The notes under the pieces: model-generated
Database searches by the model: none
Told to the model about the DNA's origin: nothing
What the model saw: the letters and a program-made list of their open reading frames with translations, nothing else
Translations under genes and position numbers: made by a program
Assembly: GCA_963718295.1 (NCBI GenBank)
Contig: CAVQYV010000003.1
Coordinates: 186,001-250,000 of the forward strand
DNA: 64,000 bases
Direction: 5' to 3'
Origin: CAVQYV01 sp963718295 [NCBI: uncultured Methylomirabilota bacterium]
Lineage (GTDB): Bacteria; Methylomirabilota; Methylomirabilia; CAVQYV01
Part shown: positions 38,857 through 48,133 of the stretch, piece by piece
How the letters are laid out: each line of letters begins with the position of its first letter
Numbering within the stretch: the first letter of the stretch is position 1

Positions 38857-40011
38857 GTGGAGACCTTGAACATACTGGTGGTGGATGACGAGCACGGCAT
38901 GCGGCAGGGGGCGGAGCGTGTACTGCGCAACTTCAGCCTGCACCTTCCCGACATCAACGGGGAGGTCCGCTTCGCAATCAGCGCCGTGGCCACCGGCTCG
39001 GAACTGGAGAAGAGGCTCGCGACAGAAAAGCCGCCGGACATCCTGCTGCTCGACCACAAGCTGCCGGATACGACAGGACTGGAGATTTTGGATCGCCTCG
39101 GCTCGCGCGCTCTTGATCTCCTGGTGATCATGATCACCGCCTACGCCTCGCTGGAGACGGCCGTGGCTGCAACCCGGCGCGGGGCGTACGACTTCCTGGC
39201 GAAGCCTTTCACGCCTGAGGAGTTGCGCGGTGCGGTGCGGAAGGCCGCCCGGCATCTCATCCTGCAGCGCCAGGCGCGCAGGCTGGCCGAAGAGAAGCGT
39301 AAGGTCCGCTTCCAGTTCATCTCCGTGCTCGCCCACGAGATGAAGGCCCCGATCTCAGCGATCGAGGGGTATCTCCAGATGATCCGGGAGCGTGCTCTCG
39401 GAGAGAGTTGGGAGACCTACGATCGCATGGTGGACCGCTCTTTGCTCCGCATCGACGGCATGCGCAAGCTGATCGCCGACCTTCTCGACCTCACCGCCAT
39501 CGAATCCGGCCAGAGGAAGCGCAATCTGACCATGGTGGACCTGGCGGAGGCAGCTAACCAGGCCGTGGAGAACGTCAAGGCCGAGGCGCAGCAGCGAGAT
39601 ATCCAAATCGAGCTGGACGTGCTCCCCGGCCTCAGCCTGGAAGCGGACCGGACCGAGATCGACATGATCTTCAACAACCTGGTATCTAATGCCGTAAAAT
39701 ACAATCGCGACCAAGGTAAAATTCGGGTTTCGGCAAGCCGCGCGGGGGATGTCATCCGAATCGAGGTGGAAGACACGGGCATCGGCATGACGCCGGAGGA
39801 AGCCGGCCGTCTGTTCAACGACTTCGCGCGGGTGAAGAACGAAAAGACGCGCCATATCTTGGGCAGTGGGCTGGGCCTGTCCACAGTGAAGAAGCTCGCG
39901 AGCCTGTACGGAGGCGAAGTGAGCCTCACCAGCCGGACGGACGTGGGCAGCACGTTTGCTGTCACGCTGGCAGGCCCCACCGGGCAGCCGGCAATCCACG
40001 ACACCCTCTGA
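38857..40011 (+). CDS. Receiver-histidine kinase hybrid (receiver at the N-terminus)
   Basis: 384 residues from GTG 38857. A receiver (residues 1-125) has NILVVDDEHGMRQGAERVL, the Asp in ILLLDHKLPDTTG, Thr in MITAYAS and Lys in FLAKPFTPEEL. A coiled linker leads to a kinase core with the His in SVLAHEMKAPISAIEGYL, N-box NNLVSNAVKYN, DTGIGM and GSGLGLSTVKKLA. There is no sensor or membrane part, so the receiver itself is probably the input, fed by the H-cluster kinase upstream. It would act as a relay in the hydrogenase control circuit. Confidence 0.92.
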   Translation: METLNILVVDDEHGMRQGAERVLRNFSLHLPDINGEVRFAISAVATGSELEKRLATEKPPDILLLDHKLPDTTGLEILDRLGSRALDLLVIMITAYASLETAVAATRRGAYDFLAKPFTPEELRGAVRKAARHLILQRQARRLAEEKRKVRFQFISVLAHEMKAPISAIEGYLQMIRERALGESWETYDRMVDRSLLRIDGMRKLIADLLDLTAIESGQRKRNLTMVDLAEAANQAVENVKAEAQQRDIQIELDVLPGLSLEADRTEIDMIFNNLVSNAVKYNRDQGKIRVSASRAGDVIRIEVEDTGIGMTPEEAGRLFNDFARVKNEKTRHILGSGLGLSTVKKLASLYGGEVSLTSRTDVGSTFAVTLAGPTGQPAIHDTL

Positions 40012-40017
40012 GGGGCC

Positions 40018-41124
40018 ATGAACCGGAGCGAGATACAATCCTGGCTGCTGGAAACCAGGCCCGAGCGCCTGGAGGAACTCTGGCGCCTCGCCGACGCGAC
40101 GCGCTTGGAGAATGTCGGGGCGGAGGTCCACCTTCGCGGACTGATCGAGATCTCCAACTTTTGCGTGCGTCAATGCGGATACTGCGGCCTGAGGGCAGGC
40201 CACCGGGACCTTACCCGGTACCGAATGTCGGAGGCGGAGATCATGGGGTGTGTCCGCCAGGCCGTAGACTATGGCTATGGCACCGTGGTGCTGCAATCGG
40301 GCGAGGATCACGGTATCAAGGGCGCATGGATGGCCGACCTCGTTCGCCGGATCAAGGTCGAAACGCCGTTGGCGGTGACGCTGAGCCTCGGCGAACGTTC
40401 TGACAGCGATCTGGTTGCATGGCGCGAGGCTGGGGCGGATCGATACCTGCTGAGGTTTGAAACATCAGACCCGCAGCTCTATGAGAAGATCCACCCTTCG
40501 TTGCCGGGCAAGCCTTCGGACCGGATCGCCATTCTCCGCCGCCTGGCAGAGCTCGGCTATGAGGTGGGCAGCGGGGTGATGATCGGGATCCCGGGGCAGA
40601 CCTATGAAAGCCTCGCCCAAGACATCTCATGGTTTGAAAGGCTCGATCTGGATATGATCGGGGTGGGTCCTTTCATCCCCCATCCCCGAACCCCGCTGGG
40701 AGAGGCTGCGACGAACCTCGACGCACCGCCGGATCAACAGGTTCCCAATTCCGAGCTGATGACCTACAAGGTCGTGTCCCTGGCAAGGTTGGTCTGTCCG
40801 AGGGCGAATATCCCCAGCACGACGGCCCTGGCGACTTTGAACCGGGCGGAAGGCCGGGAGTTTGGCCTCTTGCGGGGGGCGAATGTGGTCATGCCCAACC
40901 TGACTCCACCTCAGTACCGGGCGAGCTACGAGATTTACCCGGCGAAGGCCTGCATTTTCGAGACGGCCGCCGACTGCGATGTCTGTATGAAGCGCCGGAT
41001 CATCTCCATAGGAAGAGTGATAGGCACCGGGCGGGGAGATTCTCACAATCTCAGCCGGCGCCTGAGCAATACCGAGCGGAAACGGGAGGATGCGCCGTGT
41101 GCGCCTTGCCAGCACTCGAGATGA
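40018..41124 (+). CDS. hydE: [FeFe]-hydrogenase maturase HydE (radical SAM)
   Basis: 368 residues. The radical SAM cluster ligands lie in ISNFCVRQCGYCGLRAGH, a CxxxCxxC set. LRFETSDPQLYEKIHPSLPGK, GVMIGIPGQTYESLA and VGPFIPHPRTPLG follow HydE. HydE acts in building the azadithiolate-bearing diiron part of the H-cluster from the HydG product. It begins 6 bases after the hybrid kinase stop and overlaps hydG by 28 bases. Confidence 0.95.
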   Translation: MNRSEIQSWLLETRPERLEELWRLADATRLENVGAEVHLRGLIEISNFCVRQCGYCGLRAGHRDLTRYRMSEAEIMGCVRQAVDYGYGTVVLQSGEDHGIKGAWMADLVRRIKVETPLAVTLSLGERSDSDLVAWREAGADRYLLRFETSDPQLYEKIHPSLPGKPSDRIAILRRLAELGYEVGSGVMIGIPGQTYESLAQDISWFERLDLDMIGVGPFIPHPRTPLGEAATNLDAPPDQQVPNSELMTYKVVSLARLVCPRANIPSTTALATLNRAEGREFGLLRGANVVMPNLTPPQYRASYEIYPAKACIFETAADCDVCMKRRIISIGRVIGTGRGDSHNLSRRLSNTERKREDAPCAPCQHSR

Positions 41125-42522
41125 GTCGAGAGGCGACTGACTTCATAGACGATGAGTATCTGACGGAGTTGATGGCGACCTGCCGGCCCGACGCTGCCCG
41201 CGTTCGCGAGATCATCGCCAAGAGCCTGGCGAAAGAGGCGCTCAGCGTGGAGGAAACGGCCGCGCTCCTGACCATCCAAGAGCCGGAGGTGGTGGAGGAG
41301 GCTTTTGAGGCCGCCCGCCAGCTCAAGCGAGACGTCTATGGAAACCGGATCGTCCTTTTCGCTCCGCTCTACATCGGAAACCACTGCCTCAACGACTGTG
41401 CCTATTGCGGCTTCCGGTGCTCGAACTTGGAGGCTGTCCGCCGCACACTCTCGGAGGTGGAAATTCGCGAATCAGGTGGAGGCTCTGGAGAAAAAGGGCC
41501 ACAAGCGACTCATCCTCGTCTTCGGCGAGCATCCGGATTACGACGCCCATTTCATTGCCCGCTGTGCCCGGATCGTGTACCAGACCAAGGTTGGCCGGGG
41601 TGAGATCCGACGGGTCAACATCAATGCCGCCCCCCTGGATCATGAAGGCTATCGGGTGGTGAAGGAAGCGGGAATTGGCACCTATCAGATCTTCCAGGAA
41701 ACCTATCACCACCAGACCTACTCCCGGATGCATCCACCCCATACGCGCAAGGGGAATTACCTCTGGCGCCTGGACGGTCTGAGCCGTGCCCTGGAGGCCG
41801 GCTGCGACGATGTGGGGATCGGCGTGCTGTTCGGGCTTTCCGACTGGCGCTTCGAGGTCTTGGGGTTGGTGGCCCACGCCATCCACCTGCGCTCTCGCTA
41901 TGGCGTGGGCCCGCACACGATTAGCTTCCCCCGTCTGCGACCGGCCTGCGGCGCAAACCTCACCGGGTCAGTGACGGTCAGCGACGATGAATTCAGGCGC
42001 GTGATTGCAACCCTGCGCCTCGCTGTGCCCTACACCGGGCTCATTCTCACGGCGCGCGAAAACGCACAGCTGCGCCGCGAGCTCATGGGATTCGGCGTGT
42101 CCCAGATCGATGCGGGCAGCCGCATCGAGATCGGAGGATATACCGAGGCCGGCGACGCACAGGTCATGGAGCGCGAGCAGTTCGAGCTGGGGGACATCCG
42201 GCCGCTGGATGTGGTCATGCGGGAGCTCATGCAGGACGGATATCTGCCGAGCTTTTGCACCGCATGTTACCGGCTGGGACGGACCGGGGAGCACTTCATG
42301 GAATTTGCCATCCCCGGCTTCATCAAGCGCTTCTGCACGCCAAACGCCATGACCACTCTCATGGAATACCTCGTGGATTACACATCCCCGGAAACACGCC
42401 GCATCGGCCAGGACCTGATTGCGAAGGAGTTGACGGCCATCGAGGACGGGCCTCTGAAGGCGAAGCTGATCGAGAGGCTTGCGCAGATCGAGGCCACCGA
42501 GAAGCGGGACCTCTATTTCTAA
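41097..42522 (+). CDS. hydG: [FeFe]-hydrogenase maturase HydG (single-base frameshift)
   Basis: Radical SAM tyrosine lyase that makes CO and cyanide as an Fe(CO)2CN synthon. GTG 41097 has GGGAGGA 8 bases upstream. The first frame holds APLYIGNHCLNDCAYCGFRCSN, the SAM cluster, then ends in nonsense after about 41470. The other frame resumes with QVEALEKKGHKRLILVFGEHP and runs to the C-terminal cluster ligands in SFCTACYRLGRTGEHFM. Removing one base near 41469-41476 (ATTCGCGAATCAGG) rejoins EVEIR-NQVEAL. Repaired length is 474 residues, normal for HydG. As given, the gene is broken between the two halves of the barrel. Confidence 0.92.
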
Positions 42523-42534
42523 CCCACCGATTCA

Positions 42535-43947
42535 ATGAAATCCTATCGCATAGAACACGATCTCCTGGGAACCCGCCGAGTACCGGCGGATGCCCTGCAC
42601 GGCATCTACACCGAACGGGCCCTCGAGAATTTTCCCCTGGCCCGCCGGCCGGTCCACCCTGCCCTCATCCATGGGTACGGCGCCGTGAAGCTGGCCTGTG
42701 CGAGAGTGAACCATGAGCTGGGCTCCTGGGATGATTCCAAGGCTCAGGCCATCGAGACGGCGTGCCGGGAGATGATGGAAGGCCTCCTGGACGCCCACAT
42801 CGTCGTGGATGCGCTCCAGGGCGGGGCCGGGACCTCCACCAACATGAACGTCAACGAGGTCCTGGCGAACCGGGCCCTGCAGCTCCTCGGAAGACCTCTG
42901 GGCGACTACGATGCCGTCTCTCCCCTCTCGGATCTCAACCTCCACCAATCGACCAACGATACCTATCCAACCGCGCTGAAAGTGGCGGCCATCGGCATGC
43001 TGCGCCTCCTGGAGCACGAGGTGGTCGCCTTGCTGGAGGCCTTTCAGGCCAAGGAGAAGGAGTTCGCCCATGTGGTCAAGGTGGGTCGCACCGAACTGCA
43101 GGATGCCGTCCTGATGACCCTGGGGCGAGAGATGGGGGCTTACGCCGAGGCCTTCGCCCGGGACCGCTGGCGCATCTACAAGTGCGAGGAACGCCTGCGA
43201 GTCGTCAACCTGGGCGGCACAGCGATCGGCACCGGCCTCTCCGCCCCCAGGCAGTACATCTTCCGCGTCGTGGAGCGCCTGCGCGAAATCACCGGCCAGG
43301 GGTTGGCGCGGGCAGAAAACCTGGTGGAGTGCACCCAGAACAATGACGTTTTTGTCGAGGTCAGCGGCATTCTCAAAGCCTGCGCGACGAACCTGTTCAA
43401 GGTCTCGACCGACCTGCGCCTGCTATCTTCCGGACCGGACGCGGGATTCGGCGAGATCCGCCTGCCGGCTCGCCAGGCCGGCTCCTCCATCATGCCCGGC
43501 AAGGTCAACCCGGTGATTCCCGAGGCGGTCTCCCAGGCGGCAATGGCCGTGATGGCCCATGACCAGGCCATTGCTCAGGCGTGTGCCATGGGCAACCTGG
43601 AGCTGAATGCCTTCCTGCCCTTGGTGGCGGATGCCCTCCTGGACAGCCTGGACCTGTTGCGCGGCTCCTGCCGGATCCTGCACGAGCACTGTGTGGTCGG
43701 AATCGAGGCCGACGAGGCGCGCTGTCGAGCTCAGGTGGAGGGAGCGACCGCCACCCTGACCGCGCTCGTGGAGCCCCTGGGCTACGAAAGAGCACAGGAG
43801 GTTGCCGTCCAGGCCCGGGCGGAAGGAAAAAGCATCCGCGAGATCGTGCTGCAACAGGGGCTCCTCTCTTCTGAAGATTTCGACCGACTCACCTCGCCCG
43901 AGAGCGTCTCCCGGCTCGGCTCCCCCTCGCCCGAGGCCCAATCGTGA
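42535..43947 (+). CDS. aspA: Aspartate ammonia-lyase
   Basis: 470 residues of the aspartase/fumarase superfamily. GGAGTSTNMNVNEVLANRAL, DLNLHQSTNDTYPTALKVA and the catalytic loop AGSSIMPGKVNPVIPEAV are intact. The start IEHDLLGTRRVPADALHGI is that of AspA rather than fumarase. It sits between hydG and hydF with a 4-base overlap with hydF. Aspartase genes are known companions of HydEFG operons; ammonia for the bridging amine of the H-cluster is the proposed link, which is inference here. Confidence 0.93.
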   Translation: MKSYRIEHDLLGTRRVPADALHGIYTERALENFPLARRPVHPALIHGYGAVKLACARVNHELGSWDDSKAQAIETACREMMEGLLDAHIVVDALQGGAGTSTNMNVNEVLANRALQLLGRPLGDYDAVSPLSDLNLHQSTNDTYPTALKVAAIGMLRLLEHEVVALLEAFQAKEKEFAHVVKVGRTELQDAVLMTLGREMGAYAEAFARDRWRIYKCEERLRVVNLGGTAIGTGLSAPRQYIFRVVERLREITGQGLARAENLVECTQNNDVFVEVSGILKACATNLFKVSTDLRLLSSGPDAGFGEIRLPARQAGSSIMPGKVNPVIPEAVSQAAMAVMAHDQAIAQACAMGNLELNAFLPLVADALLDSLDLLRGSCRILHEHCVVGIEADEARCRAQVEGATATLTALVEPLGYERAQEVAVQARAEGKSIREIVLQQGLLSSEDFDRLTSPESVSRLGSPSPEAQS

Positions 43948-45158
43948 AGGGCACACCGAAAGGGATGCGGCTGCACATCGGCCTTTTCGGCCGACGAAAC
44001 GTGGGGAAGTCCTCCCTCCTCAATGCCCTGACCCGCCAGCAGGTCTCCATCGTCTCGGACGTGCCGGGCACGACCACGGATCCGGTGGAAAAACCGATGG
44101 AGCTGCTGCCGCTCGGACCCATCCTCTTCATCGACACCGCTGGCCTGGATGACGTCGGCTCCCTGGGCCAGATGCGGGCTGAGCGAACGCGAAGCGTCTT
44201 CGCCCGGACCGACCTCGGTATTCTCGTCGCCGAAGGAGACCAATGGGGAGAGTTCGAAGAGACCATCCTCGCCGGGCTGAGGGAGCGCGAGACGCCTGTG
44301 GTAGTGGTATTCAATAAGAGCGATCTGGCACTGCCCCGCGAGGAGGTCCTGGCCACCCTCCGCGCCCGCACAGTGCCTTACGTCCAGACAGTGGCCAGCC
44401 AGGGCCGGGGCATGCTGGAGCTGCGGGAGGCCCTCATCCGTTCGGCCCCGGAGGATTTCATCGACCAGCCGTCGATCCTGGGCGATCTGGTCCCGCCCGG
44501 CGAGCTGGTGGTGCTGGTCGTGCCCATCGACCTCGAAGCCCCGCGGGGGCGGTTGATCCTCCCCCAGGTTCAGTCGATCCGGGACGTCCTGGACCACGAC
44601 TCCTACTGCCTGGTGGTGAAGGAACGCGAGCTGCGGGCTGCGCTCGATCGGCTCCAGCGTCCGCCGGCGCTGGTGGTAACCGACTCGCAGGCCTTTCTCA
44701 AGGTCACCGCCGACACGCCGCTGGAGGTGCCGATGACCACCTTCTCCATCCTCTTCGCGCGGCTGAAGGGGGATTTGAACGAGTTCGTGCTCGGGGCGAG
44801 GTCGGTGGACCGCCTGCGGCCCGGGGACAGGATCTTGGTGCTGGAGGCATGCACCCACCATCCCATCGGAGAGGACATAGGCCGGGTCAAGATCCCGCGC
44901 TGGCTGCGCCAATACACGGGGGTGGATCTGGAGTTCGAGCACCAGCAGGGGCACGATTTCCCGGCGGATCTGACTCCCTACCAGTTGGTAATCCACTGCG
45001 GGTCCTGCATGCTGAACCGGCGCGAGGTCATTTCCCGTATCCTGCGCTGCCGCGAGGCGGGGGTGCCCATCACCAACTACGGCGTCGTCATCACCTATTC
45101 CCTCGGCGTGCTCGATCGCGCCCTCTCCCCCTTCCCTGCCTTCCGGAAAGACCGCTGA
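43944..45158 (+). CDS. hydF: [FeFe]-hydrogenase maturation GTPase HydF
   Basis: 404 residues from GTG 43944, coupled to aspA. An N-terminal GTPase has GLFGRRNVGKSSLLNAL, DVPGTTTDPV, IDTAGLDD and VFNKSDL. A dimerisation domain and a C-terminal [4Fe-4S] domain follow, with EACTHHPI and VIHCGSCMLNRREV, the HydF cluster ligands. HydF is the scaffold on which the diiron subcluster is finished and passed to HydA. Last gene of the hydrogenase island. Confidence 0.95.
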   Translation: MKGTPKGMRLHIGLFGRRNVGKSSLLNALTRQQVSIVSDVPGTTTDPVEKPMELLPLGPILFIDTAGLDDVGSLGQMRAERTRSVFARTDLGILVAEGDQWGEFEETILAGLRERETPVVVVFNKSDLALPREEVLATLRARTVPYVQTVASQGRGMLELREALIRSAPEDFIDQPSILGDLVPPGELVVLVVPIDLEAPRGRLILPQVQSIRDVLDHDSYCLVVKERELRAALDRLQRPPALVVTDSQAFLKVTADTPLEVPMTTFSILFARLKGDLNEFVLGARSVDRLRPGDRILVLEACTHHPIGEDIGRVKIPRWLRQYTGVDLEFEHQQGHDFPADLTPYQLVIHCGSCMLNRREVISRILRCREAGVPITNYGVVITYSLGVLDRALSPFPAFRKDR

Positions 45159-45604
45159 AGCCAAAATCCAGAAGGTACCGGACCCCTCCCCCGCCACCTA
45201 TGACCCGGCCCCAGTGGGGGGATCTCGCCCTCTCCAGCCCGGCCAATCCGCTCCCATGCCAGCATGGACGATTACCTGTTTCTCTTGACAAGCGGAACAC
45301 GCGATGTCCCCCTCGACATCCTACTTTCCGGTTCTGCAATTCCAGCCCTTGACGGACACCAAAAGGAAATGCGATAGGACAGGCCTGGCCCTTCGCGCTT
45401 TTCCCTGCCTGGGACCTTCTATCCGTCTGCGCGCCGAAGAAGCCCAGGCCTCCAAAGAGACCGCCATTGAAAGTGGTTTTCCCCCGCTGACAACCGTGGG
45501 AGGAAAAGAGGTTGACAATGGACAAACGCAGGTGTAAATAGCGAATCAGCTTGACCCTCTGCGACCAGGCGCGGTTCTCTCCGAGCTCGCTGAATTGAGT
45601 CATG
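45159..45604. other. Gene-free region between hydF and the IS200 element
   Basis: I see no credible gene. An open minus-strand frame (45615 to 45091) covers the end of hydF in antisense and has no family resemblance. No clear terminator for the hydrogenase operon was found. Confidence 0.4.
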
Positions 45605-46215
45605 ACCTCCGGCAAAGCCGGAGGCTTGATAATGTGAACCGCTCAAAGCGGTTGATTCATGGGCCACCTGAAGGTGGCTATCCCTCAAACATGCTCAGTT
45701 GATCGAGGCGACGATCTTCCTGCTCCTGTCGCCAGATATACTCCCGGATCGTCTTCTCATCCGTTCCCACGGTCGACACGAACTACCCGCGGGCCCAAAA
45801 ATGCTTGCCCGTAAAGTTCTTCTTCCGATCCATGTAAGTTCTGGCTATATGAATGGCGCTTTTGCCCTTCAGACATCCGACCACCTGAGCAACCGCATAC
45901 TTGCGTGGAATCGAGATCAGCATGTGGATGTGATCGGGCAAAAGATGCCCTTCGATCACCTGGCGCTCCTTCTGCATGGCGAGGTCTCGGAATGTTGGTC
46001 CCAAATACCCTTGCAGCTCCCCATGCAGGGCCTTTCTTCGATACTTCGGGATCCACACCCCATGATACTTGCATTCCCACTTCGTATGGCTTACACTCTG
46101 GACGTCCATAACTTCTTGCCTCCTGTGCTGTGAACTTTGAGCGTTTCACGGCCAGGAGGCTTTCTCATACTTTCGGAATTGTCAAACTCCGCGGGTCCCC
46201 CGGCAGAGCCGGGGG
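45605..46215 (-). mobile_element. IS200/IS605-family insertion element
   Basis: One Y1 transposase gene on the minus strand between hairpin-rich ends. Beyond its 3' end lie three perfect hairpins: CCTCCGGCAAAGCCGGAGG (45605-45623), AACCGCTCAAAGCGGTT (45639-45655) and GCCACCTGAAGGTGGC (45663-45678). Beyond its 5' end lies CCCCCGGCAGAGCCGGGGG (46197-46215). Such subterminal hairpins and the lack of inverted terminal repeats are typical. The exact ends are not certain. It has landed beside an IS1634-like remnant. Confidence 0.75.
45678..46109 (-). pseudogene. tnpA: IS200/IS605 TnpA transposase with premature amber stop
   Basis: From ATG 46109 the frame gives TKWECKYHGVWIPKYRRKALHG and the HUH motif in GHLLPDHIHMLISIPRKYAV, then GCLKGKSAIHIART and KHFWARG. 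A TAG at 45785-45783 replaces the usual Tyr of the next motif (ARGYFVSTVG). In the same frame FVSTVGTDEKTIREYIWRQ and the end QLSMFEG continue cleanly to 45678. The catalytic Tyr (in REYIWRQ) therefore lies after the stop, so the 108-residue product should be inactive. Only one base need have changed. Confidence 0.85.
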
Positions 46216-46238
46216 TTACCTAGAGGAATTTGCCATCA

Positions 46239-46498
46239 CCGGGATGACACCTCCCTCGGGCATATCGTAGCCTCGTTTCTGGCCCTGCGGCTGGACGTAG
46301 ACCTGCAGCGGCAATTGGAGGAGAATGGAATGGAGGCTTCCTGGCCCCACCTGATGCACGACCTCCGGCAGGTACAGGTGGTGACGGTGGGCCTGGAAGG
46401 GCGCTGTTTCCGCATCTGCAGCGACCTGAGCCCCGTGGCGGCTCAGGCCTTCGAAGCCATCGGGCTGCGCCCCCCTCCCCGCATGGTGGAGCTGTAGT
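46239..46498 (+). pseudogene. C-terminal remnant of an IS1634-like (IS4 superfamily) transposase
   Basis: The plus frame reads DDTSLGHIVASFLALRLDVDLQRQLEENG, then SWPHLMHDLRQVQVVTV and the end FEAIGLRPPPRMVEL. This is the known C-terminal layout of large DDE transposases of the IS1634 group. Everything upstream, including the catalytic residues, is absent. The IS200 element adjoins it directly. Confidence 0.7.
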
Positions 46499-46673
46499 GC
46501 CACAAATCGAAGTCCAAATCTATTTCTGTCTATTTTCCAATAGTTTACAGAAAGGGGCTGTTTAATTTGAGTCTGACACCATCGGCCGTCATTGATATTT
46601 TCCGCCAAGCCCTGCGGGGCACCTTGCATGTTGAAGGTGGCGCCGAGCCATTGCCACCTCCGGAGACCACGGC

Positions 46674-47616
46674 ATGATCACCCTCGAAGATGTGCAGCAA
46701 GCGGCAGAGCGCATCGCTCCCTATGTTCGACGGACACCGCTGGTGGCCGCCCGCTGTCTGAAGGATAATCCGTTTCCGGACGGAGAGCTGCTCCTCAAGC
46801 TCGAGTGTCTTCAGGTAACCGGCTCGTTCAAGGCGCGCGGCGCTGCGAACAAGCTCGTGTCCCTCTCCGATGCAAAGGTCCGGCGGGGAATCGTGACGGC
46901 CTCCGGAGGGAACCATGGCCTTGCCGTCGCCTACGCCGGCTGGCTAGGTAAGACCCGGACTACGGTGTTCCTGCCGGACAATGCTTCGCCGGAAAAGGTG
47001 AAAAAGCTCCAACACTGGGGGGCCACGGTGCGGTTCGAGGGCCACCAGTGGCACGAAGCCAATCGGGCGGCCCTGGCCATGGCGGAGCAGGAGGGAATCA
47101 CCTATTTCCATCCGTTTGCCGACCCCCTGGTCATCGCCGGGCAAGGGACGACGGCCCTGGAAATCCTGGAGCAGGCCCCGGAGGTGGAGGAGATCCTGGT
47201 GGCCATTGGTGGGGGTGGATTGATCAGCGGGATCAGCTTGGCGGCGAAAGCCCTTCGCCCCTCGATTCGCATCATAGGCATCGAGCCGACGGGCTCGCCG
47301 ACGTTGTACGAGAGCCTCAAGGCCGGGCGGGTGGTCGCATTGCCGGAAATCACCACCAGAGTCCCAACCATGGCATGCCGCCAGACCGAGCCCATCAACT
47401 TCGAGATCGTGCAGCGATACGTGGACGAGATTATGCTCGTCACCGATGAGGACATGGCTGATGCGGCCCGCTGGCTGTGGTTCGAGATGGGGCTGGCCGA
47501 CGGATTTGAGCGGCGCGGCAACCATCGCCGCCCTGCGCAGCGGCAAGGTACGCCCCAAGAAAGGCAACAAGGTGTGCGCCCTGGTCTGCGGCGCCGGTCC
47601 GGACGGGATCGCCTGA
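46674..47616 (+). CDS. Threonine/serine dehydratase, PLP-dependent (single-base frameshift)
   Basis: Fold-type II PLP enzyme that deaminates threonine or serine. The PLP lysine lies in VTGSFKARGAANKL, then TASGGNHGLAVAYAG, the phosphate-binding AIGGGGLISGISLAAKA and GIEPTGSPTLYESLKAG. The frame breaks near 47500-47510. One base fewer gives LSGAATIAALRSGKV and the end CALVCGAGPDGIA, with a stop at 47614-47616. Repaired length is 313 residues, without the ACT domain of biosynthetic IlvA, so a catabolic type or serine racemase-like enzyme is likely. Confidence 0.85.
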
Positions 47617-47650
47617 CGGAGGTGTGAGGCCCAAACATGGGGGGATGTCA

Positions 47651-47700
47651 ATTGGTTCCAAAACAACTCAAGATTCTCATTGGAAAGTTGCTTTAGAACC
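47651..47700. repeat. Nested inverted repeat between the dehydratase and the MNT gene
   Basis: TTGGTTC pairs with GAACCAA, and inside it CAACT pairs with AGTTG, with matched 5-base internal loops. No T-run follows, so a terminator is doubtful. Confidence 0.4.
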
Positions 47701-47830
47701 AACGCCCTTGGGGAGGTCTAAGTTGGCAGGATGCTCGACAATTGAATTGACAAGTCCTGTTCCAAAGGGTAAATAGCATGATCAAAGGGAGGCGTTTTGC
47801 TTTGCCGGATGAAAGGAGGGGGAGGCGATT

Positions 47831-48133
47831 GTGATTATGCATGGCCTTGATTTCTCCATGCACGAAATCGAGGAGTTCTGCCATCGTTACCAGGTGCGGG
47901 AGCTTGCAATCTTCGGGTCGGCTCTCCGCAAAGATTTCAATGCAGCCAGCGATGTGGATCTGCTGGTGGAGTTCGAGCCCGAGGCACAGGCCGGCTTCAT
48001 GACGCTGTCCCGCATGCAGAGAGAGCTCTCAGCGATCATGCAGCGGAAAGTGGATCTGGTGCCCAAGGGTGGCTTGAAGCCGATCATCCGTCAAGCCGTC
48101 CTCTCCACTGCCCGGGTTCTCTATGCGGCGTGA
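47831..48133 (+). CDS. MNT-type nucleotidyltransferase (antitoxin of MNT-HEPN pair)
   Basis: 100 residues, minimal nucleotidyltransferase fold. The motif ELAIFGSALRKDF with NAASDVDLLVEF gives the G-S pair and the D-x-D metal ligands. The start is GTG 47831 or ATG 47837 with a GGGGGAGG upstream. It overlaps the HEPN gene by 11 bases. In known pairs the MNT protein modifies a Tyr of the HEPN RNase by adenylylation. It seems intact, while its partner is not. Confidence 0.9.
   Translation: MIMHGLDFSMHEIEEFCHRYQVRELAIFGSALRKDFNAASDVDLLVEFEPEAQAGFMTLSRMQRELSAIMQRKVDLVPKGGLKPIIRQAVLSTARVLYAA

Noticed and set aside
45091-45615. Open frame of 174 codons on the minus strand after hydF
   Set aside because: Antisense to the hydF end and then low-complexity Gly/Arg text; no sign of a real protein.
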